Source: CAYOVG01 sp964407285 (GTDB lineage: Bacteria; Desulfobacterota; Syntrophobacteria; Syntrophobacterales; Syntrophobacteraceae). Taken from it: a DNA stretch of 7,338 nucleotides. Below, in pieces: positions 1 to 6,844 of the stretch; the first letter of the stretch is position 1, and every line of letters begins with the position of its first letter. Location of the stretch: contig CAYOVG010000351.1 in assembly GCA_964407285.1 (NCBI GenBank), positions 1 to 7,338 on the forward strand, in the 5' to 3' direction. Made by a program: the position numbers and the translations under genes. Below the pieces are notes generated by a model, which was not told the DNA's origin, did no database searches, and saw only the letters and a list, made by a program, of their open reading frames with translations.

Positions 1-28
1 CACTCATATTCTCAAGTAGATACCTTTG

Positions 29-2767
29 CTAACAGGTTTTTACGAACTCATCATCTTTGGTTTTCTTTGCAGACGAGAGGCCTTTATCGCAATAAGCCTT
101 TGCATTCTTAAAATCTCCACAAAGTCCCGTAATGAGTCCATAAAGTGCGCACAGTGTAGGGTACTCGGCGGTTGGGAATCCAAACAATGTCGATTCGTGT
201 TTTGATCTTTCCAGAAGGTTAATGACCCTTGGAACGAGTTCAAGAATTTCTTGGTGTTGCCCTATGTGATAATAGGCGTAACAGAGAATCAGTGCCGAAG
301 TGGCGATTAATCCGACATCTTGAATCGTCTCCGCCTTATAAAACGCCATCTCCCCATATTCTCTTGCCAGCGCGTTGGAGCCTCTTTGGAAATAATACAC
401 ACTCAAGATACCGGCAATCCGCACAAGACCCCTTTCATCTCGCATCTCCCTGGCGTGTTGCTCTCCTTGTCTGAGGATTTGAAGGGAATCTTCAGGAAAA
501 CCCAAGAATATCATCGGAGTGCTCATCGAAAGGCAGATCTTTATGATTTCCTTCCTGTTCTTCTCACAGTCGGGAAGCCGGTGAAGCATACTCAACGCTT
601 CTCTATGGAAACGGAAAGCCTCCCTGGGGGAATGCTTGCCGACGGTCTTGTCGCCGGAGAGTCTTAGATAATGATAGGCTTTTTCGAGGTTCTCGCTCTT
701 GGAATAGTGGTAAGCCAGCATTTCGTAGAACTCGTCCAACCGTTCCGCGTACAGCGACTCGATGGTCTTTCCGATCTTCTCGTGGATTTCTTTTCTTCTT
801 TTGAGCAGCAGACTATTGTAGGCCACCTCCTGGGTCAGGGCGTGTCGGAAGATGTATTCCAATTCGGGAAACAGGCTCTTCTCGTAGATAAACTCCAGCC
901 CCTGTAAATTCAACAGATCGGACTTGAGATTTTCCTTCATCTCGGTAATGGCCTGCAGGATGCGAAAAGCGAACTCCCTCCCGATAACGGAGGCCACCTG
1001 CATAATCCTTTTGAGACCCTCTTCCAGACGGTCCATGCGGGCGGCTATGACTCCCTGCACCGTATCCGGGACACGAATATCCGAGGGGTTGGCGCTCAGC
1101 ACGTATCGGTCCTCTTGCTTGAGAATGGACCCATTTTCCAGCAGACTGTGGGTCAGCTCTTCCATGAAGAAGGGGTTTCCCGCCGCCCGGTTCAGGATCA
1201 GGTCGTTCAGCTCGGGAATGACTTCGCCTCCCTCGAGGATGGCCCGGACGAGTTCGGCGCTCGCCTGGGAGGAAAGCTGATCCACACCGATTTGGCCGTA
1301 GTAGGATTTACTTCCCCAGATGTGGGTATATTCCGGCCGATAGAGAAGAAGCAGCAGGATTCGGGTCGTGGGAAGCCACCCGATCATGTAGCCTATGAAT
1401 TCCTCCGAGGTCTTGTCGATCCAGTGGAGGTCCTCGATCGCAAGCACGATGGGCCGTTCCTGACTTCCACGAATCAACAGGTCTCGGATGGCCTCGAAGG
1501 TCTTCTCTCTTTTCTCTGCGGGTTTAAGCTTGGCGTATTCCTCATCATCCGCTTTCAAAGACAGCAGCTCCTGAAGAGGCGGGATCGTGGACTTCAGCTT
1601 CTCATCCAACCCGAATACACGCTCTCTCATCTTCTTTTTGATGATCGGCTCCGGATCTCCTTCTTTAACACCGATAGAAGACCGGAAAACGTCCAGCAGG
1701 GGCAGGTAAGGCATGGAACCACCGTAATGGAGGCAGCGCCCCTCGAAATAACTGTAAGAACCCCGGGGCAACACGTTCCGCAGTTCGACAAGCAGCCTGG
1801 ATTTACCTACGCCGGCCTCGCCAATAATGCCCACCACTTGGCCCCGGCCCGATTCGGCCTTGTGGAACACCTCCCTGAGGGTTTCGAGTTCGCGTTTGCG
1901 GCCCACGAACCGGGTCAGGCCTTTGGCCGCTGAGGCGGCGATGCGGGTCTCCACTTCACCGGGTCTAAGCAGGACATGAGCCTCCTGCGCCTCCTCCACG
2001 CCTTTCACTCGAATTGGGCCTTTGGACTCGAACTCGAAGAAGTCCCGGACCAGCCTGTGCGTGTTTTGGGACACCAATACAGTGCCCGGGTCGGCGTTGC
2101 TTTCCATTCTGGAGGCGAGATGGGAGGTGTCCCCCTGGGCCGTATAATCCATCCGGAGATCATCCCCGATGGAGCCCACAACCACGGGACCGGTGTTGAG
2201 GCCGATGCGCATCTTGAACTCGATCCCGTAGTCTCTTTTGAGCCCCTCCGCGTAAGGGATCAAAGCTTTCTGTATGGCCAGAGATGCATGGCAGGCACGC
2301 CGGGCGTGATCCTCGTGAGCGATGGGCGCTCCGAACAACGCCATGACACCGTCGCCGGTGAACTGGTTGATCGTTCCTTCGTACTTGTGGATCTCGTCCA
2401 TGAGAATACGAAAGCAGCCGTCCATGATTTCGTGGACCTGCTCCGGGTCAAGCTTCCCGAACGTCGCTGTGGAATCGGCCACATCCGCAAAAAGCACGGT
2501 CACCAGCTTGCGCTCCCCCTCGATGGAGCTGCGATTGGTCAGGATTTTGTCCGCGAGATGTTTGGGAGTGTAGGATTGAGGTTGGTTGTGATCGATGGGC
2601 GGCAAGTCCCCGGGTTTCCGCAGGTCATGCCCGCATTCATTACAGAATTTGCTGCCGACCGGATTTACTTTTCTGCATTCAGGACATGTCTTCTCCAGCT
2701 TGCTTCCACACTCGTTGCAGAACTTAGCTTCTTCCAGATTTTCAAATTGACATTTGGGGCAATGCAT
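29..2767 (-). CDS. Zinc-ribbon / class IIIb adenylate-guanylate cyclase / STAND ATPase / TPR-like signalling protein
   Basis: Numbering is from the ATG at 2767 (912 aa). Residues 3-20 and 28-45 are two zinc ribbons, each with two CxxC pairs. About 85-265 is a class III nucleotide cyclase homology domain: metal aspartates D95 (FADV) and D139 (FTGDG) and R220 are present. The purine-contacting Lys position is Q135, the Asp position is T209 (the class IIIb pattern) and the transition-state Asn position is H216. Residues 287-540 form a P-loop ATPase of the STAND/AAA type, with Walker A at 316-323 (GEAGVGKS), Walker B at 441-446 followed by LHW, and an AAGNPFF motif at 528-534. From about 690 the protein is helical and TPR-like. 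It is predicted to be cytoplasmic, with no membrane segments. Family relatives usually have a longer TPR tail; this one ends at a TAG. An upstream in-frame TTG (2776) is a poorer start because the SD abuts it. Whether it makes cAMP, cGMP or neither cannot be told from sequence. Confidence 0.93.
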   Translation of the reverse strand: MHCPKCQFENLEEAKFCNECGSKLEKTCPECRKVNPVGSKFCNECGHDLRKPGDLPPIDHNQPQSYTPKHLADKILTNRSSIEGERKLVTVLFADVADSTATFGKLDPEQVHEIMDGCFRILMDEIHKYEGTINQFTGDGVMALFGAPIAHEDHARRACHASLAIQKALIPYAEGLKRDYGIEFKMRIGLNTGPVVVGSIGDDLRMDYTAQGDTSHLASRMESNADPGTVLVSQNTHRLVRDFFEFESKGPIRVKGVEEAQEAHVLLRPGEVETRIAASAAKGLTRFVGRKRELETLREVFHKAESGRGQVVGIIGEAGVGKSRLLVELRNVLPRGSYSYFEGRCLHYGGSMPYLPLLDVFRSSIGVKEGDPEPIIKKKMRERVFGLDEKLKSTIPPLQELLSLKADDEEYAKLKPAEKREKTFEAIRDLLIRGSQERPIVLAIEDLHWIDKTSEEFIGYMIGWLPTTRILLLLLYRPEYTHIWGSKSYYGQIGVDQLSSQASAELVRAILEGGEVIPELNDLILNRAAGNPFFMEELTHSLLENGSILKQEDRYVLSANPSDIRVPDTVQGVIAARMDRLEEGLKRIMQVASVIGREFAFRILQAITEMKENLKSDLLNLQGLEFIYEKSLFPELEYIFRHALTQEVAYNSLLLKRRKEIHEKIGKTIESLYAERLDEFYEMLAYHYSKSENLEKAYHYLRLSGDKTVGKHSPREAFRFHREALSMLHRLPDCEKNRKEIIKICLSMSTPMIFLGFPEDSLQILRQGEQHAREMRDERGLVRIAGILSVYYFQRGSNALAREYGEMAFYKAETIQDVGLIATSALILCYAYYHIGQHQEILELVPRVINLLERSKHESTLFGFPTAEYPTLCALYGLITGLCGDFKNAKAYCDKGLSSAKKTKDDEFVKTC

Positions 2768-2777
2768 GTTTGACAAT

Positions 2778-2783
2778 CCCCCT
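2778..2783 (-). promoter_or_regulatory. Ribosome binding site that fixes the cyclase start
   Basis: The minus strand reads AGGGGG, 10 nt before the ATG at 2767. It lies only 1 nt before the alternative TTG codon at 2776, which is too close for initiation. This supports starting the protein at MHCPKC rather than three codons earlier. Confidence 0.6.
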
Positions 2784-2937
2784 GTCCTTAAAGAACGGGC
2801 TTTCTCAAATCCATTTTCTCCCTGTGACGAATTTCAACGAAACGATTTTCGGATGAGTCCTCAGCATCCTCTTCGTTGCCGGCGGCGCCATCCGTTAGGG
2901 ACTAAGATTCCAGGGAACACCTGATCAGCTACGAAAT

Positions 2938-3684
2938 CTATACCCGTTCTTTTCCGATATACTCAGCCTCATGGAGAGGCGCCACAACGTCGGCCGTTTC
3001 TTTAACTTTCATTACACTATCGTAAAGCTCCAAACAGTTTATATGCATTCCGGGATTCAAAACAGGCATCATTTGGGCAAGCATCTCAGGAGGTTCGAAG
3101 GTTTGGCGCACACAGCAAAAGCCCGTAATTACAGCCGTTCCCGCGTCCGTGTCCACGGCAACCGATTGCCCGCCCGCTGTATGTCCCGGGGTTAGCAGCA
3201 CTCGTACCCCATCCGTGATCTCTTGGTCACCATCTACGATGTCGAAATTCAATCCTTCGAAACACTCTTTTGCGTAAAAGAAGGCGGCGGCGGGGTGAGG
3301 GTTAAGTGCAAAATCCAGTTCCTTTTTCTGAACAATGAATTTTGCATTGGAAAACCTACTTGCCAATTCCACATGATCGGGATGAAGTTGTGTAAGGATG
3401 ACCGTATCGATTTCCTCAGGTTTGACCCCGACTTTCGCAAGCCCTTGGTCCAGTGACTGGATGTTTGAGCCTGAAGCGCCGGCCGCGACAAACTGAAACC
3501 AGAGAGCCAGGCTTTCGAGCTTGCCGCCGGCATCTACGAGCATTTTCTTTTTCGGTCCTTCTATGTACCAGACATAGAAGCCCATGTCGTGCGGCGGCAA
3601 GAATCCGAGAAGATATGTCATGAGGAAGGGAGGTACGTTCTCTGCCTTGAAAAGCGGTATGGGTCTGATAATGTGCCCTGACAT
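2938..3684 (-). CDS. MBL-fold metallo-hydrolase, N-acyl-homoserine-lactonase-like
   Basis: The 248-residue protein has the metallo-beta-lactamase fold pattern: the strand and Asp of KKMLVDAGG at 46-54, the core motif TQLHPDH at 98-104, TPGHTAGGQ at 165-173 and a terminal PLHE at 236-239. The overall layout resembles the lactonase-like MBL subfamily, which hydrolyses lactones or other esters with two zinc ions. Two usual ligands differ: the first His of HxHxDH is Q99, and the bridging Asp of the usual GD motif is F189 (TGFCC). H101, D103, H104, H168 and H238 remain. This could mean one metal per site, a different reaction, or a subfamily trait. An AAGGAG ribosome binding site at 3692-3697 lies 7 nt before the ATG. 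No signal peptide is seen, so it is probably cytoplasmic. It lies 385 nt after the CoA-transferase and may be transcribed separately. The true substrate is unknown. Confidence 0.9.
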   Translation of the reverse strand: MSGHIIRPIPLFKAENVPPFLMTYLLGFLPPHDMGFYVWYIEGPKKKMLVDAGGKLESLALWFQFVAAGASGSNIQSLDQGLAKVGVKPEEIDTVILTQLHPDHVELASRFSNAKFIVQKKELDFALNPHPAAAFFYAKECFEGLNFDIVDGDQEITDGVRVLLTPGHTAGGQSVAVDTDAGTAVITGFCCVRQTFEPPEMLAQMMPVLNPGMHINCLELYDSVMKVKETADVVAPLHEAEYIGKERV

Positions 3685-3877
3685 GTGTTCTCTCCTTTCT
3701 ACCCTTGAATTGGTTGCACGTACTCAGCATAAAGCTGCTAAAAACCCTCCAATGTGACCTCTACAGCTGTTTTAAACGCTATTTCTGTTTTCGAAACTAC
3801 TGTTGCACAATTATGCTCCTGAACCTGTAATCCTTTAGCAATGTAGCGGAGCTATAGTCAACAGTTGTGTACGGAGT

Positions 3878-4069
3878 TTAGGCGGCGATCCGATTTTCTT
3901 GCGTTCCATGTACGAATTTCACCCCTTCAATAGCCTGTCCTAAACGTTCCGGATGGTGCAATTTGATCCATCTCTGCTGAGCGGATAGAAAGGGAGCAGT
4001 TGCTCCTTCTATCATGAAACCAAAGGTAATCTTAGCATGGTCATCTGAGAGTGTTATCTTCCCGACCTT
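3878..4069 (-). other. Open frame continuing after the CoA-transferase stop (63 codons)
   Basis: After the TGA at 4070-4072 the same frame stays open for 63 sense codons and ends at TAA (3878-3880). The peptide starts KVGKITLSDD. An internal ATG at 4015 would give 45 residues containing SAQQRWIKLHHPERLGQAIE and ending ENRIAA. It has a protein-like composition, with amphipathic and charged residues. No Shine-Dalgarno site precedes the internal ATG. I do not recognise the family. It could be the 3' remnant of an older gene (the tail is vaguely transposase-like), a small protein, or chance. Stop-codon readthrough or selenocysteine insertion is possible in principle, but I see no convincing SECIS hairpin after the TGA, and the GNAT domain already looks complete before it. 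Confidence 0.3.
3987..4010 (-). terminator. Possible weak terminator hairpin after the CoA-transferase
   Basis: The minus strand has GGAGC-AACT-GCTCC flanked by AGAA and TTTCT, forming a stem of about nine pairs with two bulges and a 4-nt loop. It lies 59 nt after the CoA-transferase stop. The sequence that follows is only partly T-rich (TTTCTATCC), so termination would be weak. It also lies inside the open frame at 3878-4069, so it could be incidental. Confidence 0.25.
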
Positions 4070-5938
4070 TCAAAAAAGAACTATCACTTCACTCGTATCG
4101 CCGCGGTTACTTATGGATACATTCTCACCTTTCTGTATCAAGCGATGCATTCTTTCATTTCTTATAAGAATATCCGCCTTGAATCCCCGAAGGCCTTTTG
4201 ATTTGGCATACTCCGTTATGCGGTGCTGGAGGGCGGCCCCGACGCCCATTCCTTGCCATTCCGGCCGAATCATATACGCCACTTCCGCGAGATTGTCCGT
4301 CTGATCCACAAAGTAGCATGAACTGCCGATTACTTTTTGATTTTCTCGCTGACCGGTAACGGCGATGAATGCCATTTCGTTTTCATAATCCACATTACAC
4401 AGGTGCTGGGCTTTTGATTCGGTGAACGACTTGAGATGGATGAAAAAACGGGTGTACACGTCCTCGGGTCGGAGGTTGTAAAATATATCCTGAAGGCCCT
4501 CCACATCACTGGCTTTGGATGGTCGGACCAGAATCTTCTCCCCGTTTTTCAGTAGATATTCACATTCCTCCGCCTCAGGATAAGCCACTTTGCTTTTCAA
4601 GGTCTGGTTCTTGCGGAGATAGCCGAGCCGGATTCCTTCTTCCAGCAGCCAAGGCCTAAACGAGGGGTGCGCGATTTCAATCAATGCCAGCGCCCGTTCC
4701 TGGATGGACTTACAAAACAGGTAGGCTATGCCGTATTCAGTAATCACATAATGAACATCCGAACGGGGGATGGTTACACCTTCTCCTTCCCGGAGCAAGG
4801 GACGGATTCGCGACTCCTTTTCATCATCCGTCGTCGATGAAAGGCAGATAATGGGTTTACCCCCTGGGGAATTGGCGGCGCCCCTCAAGAAATCGGGCTG
4901 AGCGGATACGCCACTGTAAAACTCGCCGCCGAATTGGTCCGCGCAAACCTGTCCCATCAGGTCAACGGCAAAAGCTTGGCTGATAGAAACCATCTTATTG
5001 TTTGCGGCCAGTATTTCTGGACGGCATATGTAGTCGATGGGTTGGAACGAGAAGGATGGATTATTGTTGACGAGTTTATACAGACGCCTGGTCCCCATGC
5101 AGAAACTGGTTACAACCTGTCCCCTGTGATTGGATTTCTTATCCCCAGTGATTACTCCTTTCTGAATCAGGTCGACCAGCGGCTCGGTGATGACGTCCGA
5201 ATGAATGCCTAAATTTTTGCGGTTGTAAAGATACTTAAGCATTTCATTAGGTATTTTGCCAAGTCCTATGTGCAGTGTCGAATCATCGCTGATGATTCTT
5301 GCTACATACCGTGCAATTTGTTGTGCGACCTTGTCGGCCGGGTCATGAACGTATTCCGCGATCGGTGTGTCAACGTGGACTAAATAATCTATTTTATCCA
5401 GCGAAATACTCGAAGAACCATGGGTAAACGGCATGTTTGGGTTTAATTCCGCAATGACTGTTTTGGCTCTTAATGTGGCGGCAAGCGTTATATCAACGGA
5501 GACGCCTAGACTGACGAACCCATGCTCGTTGGGTGCTGAGACCTGGATCAAGGCGACGTCAATCGGTATCCTTCCCTGTTCGATCAGACCAGGCAGATGG
5601 GCGATCGAAATAGGAATATACTGCGCCTTGCCCTGCCTTACCGCCTCACGATCATTGCTCCCGACGAAAAACACCTTGTGCTGGAACTTGGTCTTGGGCT
5701 TTCCGTCAACCAGGGGTATGGCGCCGGTGGTTAGAAAATGGATCAATTTCACGTCATCCAGCGGCTTGTTCATTTTCTCCAAGGTTTGAACCAGTAGTTG
5801 TGGGGTCGCGCACACACTCCCGATAAACACCCGATCCCCGGACTTGATATGCGAGAGCGCTTCCTCGGCATTGGTTGTCTTGGCCGCGATAAGTTCAGCG
5901 ACGGCCGTATCAATATCCGGATATCTTTTATCTTCCAT
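4070..5938 (-). CDS. Acetyl-CoA hydrolase/transferase (4-hydroxybutyrate CoA-transferase type) fused to a GNAT acetyltransferase
   Basis: This is a 622-residue bifunctional protein. Residues 1-440 match the acetyl-CoA hydrolase/CoA-transferase family: LHIGLGKIP at 222-230, LGIHSDVIT at 243-251, QFGGEFYSG at 335-343 and ITEYGIAYL at 399-407. Such enzymes move CoA between acyl groups through a glutamyl-CoA thioester. The Glu usually seen in the IHTE/IHSE motif is D248 here. Residues 465-622 form a GNAT domain with the acetyl-CoA binding motif WQGMGVG at 561-567; GNAT domains acetylate lysines or small molecules. This fusion is a known architecture in anaerobic proteobacteria. The start is set by GGGAGG at 5946-5951, 7 nt before the ATG at 5938; an in-frame ATG at 6118 is upstream but its extension is not family-like and overlaps the preceding ORF. 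No signal peptide is present, so it is cytoplasmic. The acyl substrate is not known. Confidence 0.93.
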   Translation of the reverse strand: MEDKRYPDIDTAVAELIAAKTTNAEEALSHIKSGDRVFIGSVCATPQLLVQTLEKMNKPLDDVKLIHFLTTGAIPLVDGKPKTKFQHKVFFVGSNDREAVRQGKAQYIPISIAHLPGLIEQGRIPIDVALIQVSAPNEHGFVSLGVSVDITLAATLRAKTVIAELNPNMPFTHGSSSISLDKIDYLVHVDTPIAEYVHDPADKVAQQIARYVARIISDDSTLHIGLGKIPNEMLKYLYNRKNLGIHSDVITEPLVDLIQKGVITGDKKSNHRGQVVTSFCMGTRRLYKLVNNNPSFSFQPIDYICRPEILAANNKMVSISQAFAVDLMGQVCADQFGGEFYSGVSAQPDFLRGAANSPGGKPIICLSSTTDDEKESRIRPLLREGEGVTIPRSDVHYVITEYGIAYLFCKSIQERALALIEIAHPSFRPWLLEEGIRLGYLRKNQTLKSKVAYPEAEECEYLLKNGEKILVRPSKASDVEGLQDIFYNLRPEDVYTRFFIHLKSFTESKAQHLCNVDYENEMAFIAVTGQRENQKVIGSSCYFVDQTDNLAEVAYMIRPEWQGMGVGAALQHRITEYAKSKGLRGFKADILIRNERMHRLIQKGENVSISNRGDTSEVIVLF

Positions 5939-5953
5939 GGAGTCGCCTCCCTT

Positions 5954-5985
5954 ATTATCTTTGCTGTAGGAGATAATTATCTTTG
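5954..5985. promoter_or_regulatory. Palindrome and direct repeats upstream of the CoA-transferase
   Basis: AGATAATTATCT (5971-5982) is a perfect 12-nt palindrome. It overlaps one of two exact copies of ATTATCTTTG (5976-5985 and 5954-5963), which start 22 nt apart, about two helical turns. The block sits between the stop of the upstream small ORF and the ribosome binding site of the CoA-transferase. The spacing suits a dimeric DNA-binding protein, or the palindrome may act in the mRNA. AT-rich words of this length can also arise by chance. Confidence 0.35.
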
Positions 5986-6255
5986 TTGAGAATGAAATAA
6001 CTCGGAAACGAGGCAATAGAAAGGCCTCAGTGAAATGGTCATATCCGATGAGCCGGTACCATGGATCTGGAGCAGCTGTGCCGGGATGTTCTCGGCTGCG
6101 TCTTGCAGAGGATACCACCGGATCTCGGACGGTTCCCTTTTAATGGTGACTTTTCTAACCGGAGGTTTGCCGTCGGGGAGTATCAGAGTATGGCCGCGTT
6201 CTTTACAGAATCCGGCTTCCTGTGGATCCTGCAATTCGGACTTGGCACACTTCAT
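5977..6255 (-). CDS. Small ORF with a decayed zinc-ribbon start, likely relic of a zinc-ribbon/cyclase-type gene
   Basis: The 92-residue product opens with MKCAKSELQDPQEAGFCKER and then GHTLILPDGKPP. It aligns position by position with the first zinc ribbon of the cyclase gene at 29-2767 (MHCPKCQFENLEEAKFCNEC), but the second and fourth cysteines are Ser6 and Arg20, so it cannot bind zinc in the normal way. After residue 35 I recognise nothing. GGAGG at 6264-6268 lies 8 nt before the ATG and a near-consensus promoter lies further upstream, so it is probably transcribed and may be translated. It ends 38 nt before the CoA-transferase start and probably shares its mRNA. It could be a pseudogene, a leader peptide, or a small protein with a new role. 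I favour a relic whose expression signals have been kept because they drive the gene behind it. Confidence 0.55.
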   Translation of the reverse strand: MKCAKSELQDPQEAGFCKERGHTLILPDGKPPVRKVTIKREPSEIRWYPLQDAAENIPAQLLQIHGTGSSDMTISLRPFYCLVSELFHSQQR

Positions 6256-6263
6256 AGAGGATG

Positions 6264-6293
6264 CCTCCAGAATTGAGGAAAGATCGATTCTGG
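6264..6293 (-). promoter_or_regulatory. Hairpin overlapping the ribosome binding site of the small zinc-ribbon ORF
   Basis: On the minus strand CCAGAAT (6293-6287) and ATTCTGG (6273-6267) form a perfect 7-bp stem with a 13-nt loop. The 3' arm includes the first two G bases of the GGAGG Shine-Dalgarno site. An alternative short stem, GAGG-cat-CCTC, also uses that site. Folding would restrict ribosome access, so translation of the leader ORF may be conditional. No riboswitch class is recognised. Confidence 0.35.
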
Positions 6294-6328
6294 AAAGAAG
6301 AGGTAGGCTTCTGTCTACGGATAACTGA

Positions 6329-6358
6329 AGTATAAATTAAGGATGGAGCTCGTGTCAA
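6329..6358 (-). promoter_or_regulatory. Near-consensus sigma-70 promoter for the small ORF and CoA-transferase
   Basis: The minus strand has TTGACA (6358-6353), an 18-nt spacer and TATACT (6334-6329), which matches the -35 box in six of six positions and the -10 box in five of six. Transcription would begin near 6322, leaving a leader of about 67 nt before the ATG at 6255. It points at the small ORF and the CoA-transferase, with no stop in transcription obvious between them. It is the best promoter seen in the window. Confidence 0.7.
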
Positions 6359-6410
6359 TTTCGAACGTCCGTAACCTGTGTCTTTAAGTCTCCCTTCAAG
6401 CTACGATATT

Positions 6411-6690
6411 GTCCTATTTTCAGGATAGGGACAGGTAGGGAACGCGCTTCGTACCAGATTTAACCCAACTTAATCTGCCGCCAGGTTTCGTGGGCTGCAA
6501 AAGCGACAACAAAACGCTCGGATTCCGACCCTTTTCGTCGAGAAAAGGTCTCGCAAAGCCTGAGACGATACCATACAGAATTGTAAAGCCTTTTACCCTC
6601 CTAAAATGCGGGACCCTGCCGGAATCCCTTCTCGTCGGGAAGCCCAGTTTGTGCGGCCGAGTTACCCAAGAATCCACCTTCATGAGCACA
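6411..6690. repeat. Hairpin-rich segment, candidate dispersed non-coding repeat
   Basis: Several short inverted repeats follow one another: 6411-6432 (GTCC-TAT arms with one bulge), 6530-6548 (CCTTTTC / GAAAAGG, 5-nt loop), 6548-6566 (GTCTC / GAGAC), 6583-6596 (GTAAA / TTTAC), and a sixth-pair-wobble hairpin around 6629-6643 (CTTCTC / GGGAAG). A minus-strand frame across it (6420-6728, 102 aa) lacks a good ribosome binding site, is rich in Arg, Gly and Pro, and matches no domain I know. From memory, similar peptides appear as scattered short hypothetical proteins in deltaproteobacterial genomes, which would fit translation of a multicopy intergenic element. A second copy is not present in this window, so repeat status is inference. 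Confidence 0.35.
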
Positions 6691-6844
6691 GTTCCCACGG
6701 AATCGCACGGTTTTTGGGAAAGAGTCATTTGCCTGTTGAAGCTGTTGATTCATGAAAACCATTTTAACATGCATTGGCATTACGAGCACGCTGTCTTTGG
6801 CAGGATTTGGAGCGAAAAGGACGCATTGCAAGATAAAGGATCGG

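Larger units (their letters stand above)
3685..4069. other. Intergenic stretch between MBL-fold gene and CoA-transferase
   Basis: This 385-nt stretch holds no confident gene. Its right half (3878-4069) is an open reading frame in continuation of the CoA-transferase frame and is listed separately. Its left half carries the 5' leader of the MBL-fold gene, including the strong AAGGAG site at 3692-3697. On the minus strand a TTGACT hexamer (3856-3861) resembles a -35 box, but no convincing -10 hexamer follows at 16-18 nt, so the promoter of the MBL-fold gene is not located. Confidence 0.6.

Noticed and set aside
1115..1933. Long plus-strand frame antisense to the cyclase gene
   Set aside because: The minus strand encodes the clear ATPase and cyclase motifs here; the plus frame has no domain and is a shadow.
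1976..2773. 265-codon plus-strand frame
   Set aside because: It lies opposite the zinc ribbons and cyclase domain and shows no recognisable motif.
2851..2869. GGATG/CATCC hairpin after the MBL-fold gene as a terminator
   Set aside because: The stem is only 5 bp with no T-run after it.
3856..3861. TTGACT as the -35 box of the MBL-fold gene
   Set aside because: No acceptable -10 hexamer follows at the right distance.
5939..6118. N-terminal extension of the CoA-transferase to the ATG at 6118
   Set aside because: The extension is not family-like, overlaps the small ORF, and a strong ribosome site supports the ATG at 5938.
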